A stretch of 64,000 nt of DNA from Sphaerisporangium fuscum. GTDB taxonomy: Bacteria; Actinomycetota; Actinomycetes; Streptosporangiales; Streptosporangiaceae. The notes beneath the pieces are model-generated. The model did no database searches, was not told the DNA's origin, and saw only the letters and a program-made list of their open reading frames with translations. Below are positions 63,769 through 64,000 of this stretch, piece by piece; positions within the stretch are counted from its first letter, which is position 1; the number at the start of each line of letters is the position of its first letter. The stretch lies in NCBI RefSeq assembly GCF_018531465.1, contig NZ_JAHDTF010000020.1:159797-223796 (forward strand). The letters run 5' to 3'. The position numbers and the translations under genes are program-made.

Positions 63769-63887
63769 TTAAAAGCCAGTGCATGAATATGCATTACCTC
63801 CGTCTTCCACGCCCTGTGGGGTGTGGGGATGGTTCCTTTGATTGGCACCACGGTGTGTGGTGTCTGTCGGGATTTTCTTCAGACATT

Positions 63888-64000
63888 GTTTGGAGAGTTT
63901 GATCCTGGCTCAGGACGAACGCTGGCGGCGTGCTTAACACATGCAAGTCGAGCGGAAAGGCCCTTCGGGGTACTCGAGCGGCGAACGGGTGAGTAACACG
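63888..64000 (+). rRNA. 16S ribosomal RNA, 5' end only
   Basis: AGAGTTTGATCCTGGCTCAG at 63895-63914 corresponds to E. coli positions 8-27, so the mature 5' end is near 63888. It continues GACGAACGCTGGCGGCGTGC and runs off the window at ...GTGAGTAACACG. The V1 stem (GCGGAAAGGCCCTTCGGGG) is typical of Streptosporangiaceae. The right part of the operon is outside the window. Confidence 0.97.

Overview
The window is high-GC actinomycete chromosome. The first bases of a 16S rRNA gene at the right edge (from about 63888) read like the Streptosporangiaceae (Nonomuraea, Streptosporangium, Microbispora type). The gene order bldC - conserved hypothetical - valine dehydrogenase - DUF3073 - purM - purF is, from memory, the same as around bldC in Streptomyces. 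The family assignment is an inference from about 110 bases of 16S and from gene content.

Layout. 0-17 kb is mostly core: a GAF-ANTAR regulator, pyrD, a CopZ-like metallochaperone, a GH20 hexosaminidase, a cell-wall amidase, LacI and TetR regulators back to back, bldC, vdh, DUF3073, purM-purF, a sterol-carrier protein and a PhoX-type phosphatase. 17-28 kb is an accessory, regulator-rich stretch. Regulators (three TetR, one CGNR) sit next to oxidoreductase or efflux genes, and most of the spacers carry clean inverted repeats. One is a very good SoxR box in front of an LLM oxidoreductase. 27.6-30.4 kb pairs a membrane class III nucleotide cyclase with a Crp-type regulator. 30.7-35.6 kb holds purL, purQ and purS, with purS separated from purQL by an NTF2-like gene and an RsbW-like ATPase. 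35.9-39.4 kb is a 2-oxoacid dehydrogenase E1-alpha/E1-beta/E2 operon.

39.6-44.8 kb is the most interesting part: a compact RiPP operon. It has a 45-residue precursor with a Gly-Gly leader, a graspetide-type (MvdD-like) ATP-grasp ligase, a PpiC-like maturation protein, a very short HlyD-like protein and a C39-peptidase ABC exporter. The genes from ligase to HlyD-like overlap by 4-8 bases. The precursor frame has no ATG, GTG, TTG or CTG start and begins best at an ATA codon, so gene callers would miss it. Just downstream lies a deletion scar made of a 3' piece of a GNAT gene and an internal piece of a WYL-regulator gene.

45-64 kb holds small stress proteins, a DrrAB-like ABC exporter with its divergent TetR gene and four operator copies, an acyl-CoA dehydrogenase, a GT-C membrane protein, an ECF sigma factor with a membrane partner, a lone molybdopterin oxidoreductase, a kinase-like/YbhN fusion, an aldo-keto reductase overlapping oligopeptidase B, and the promoter and leader region of an rrn operon.

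All coordinates come from reading the sequence by eye. Starts were moved from the longest frame where a ribosome binding site or family length supported it. Family names rest on motif recognition; no database search was run.
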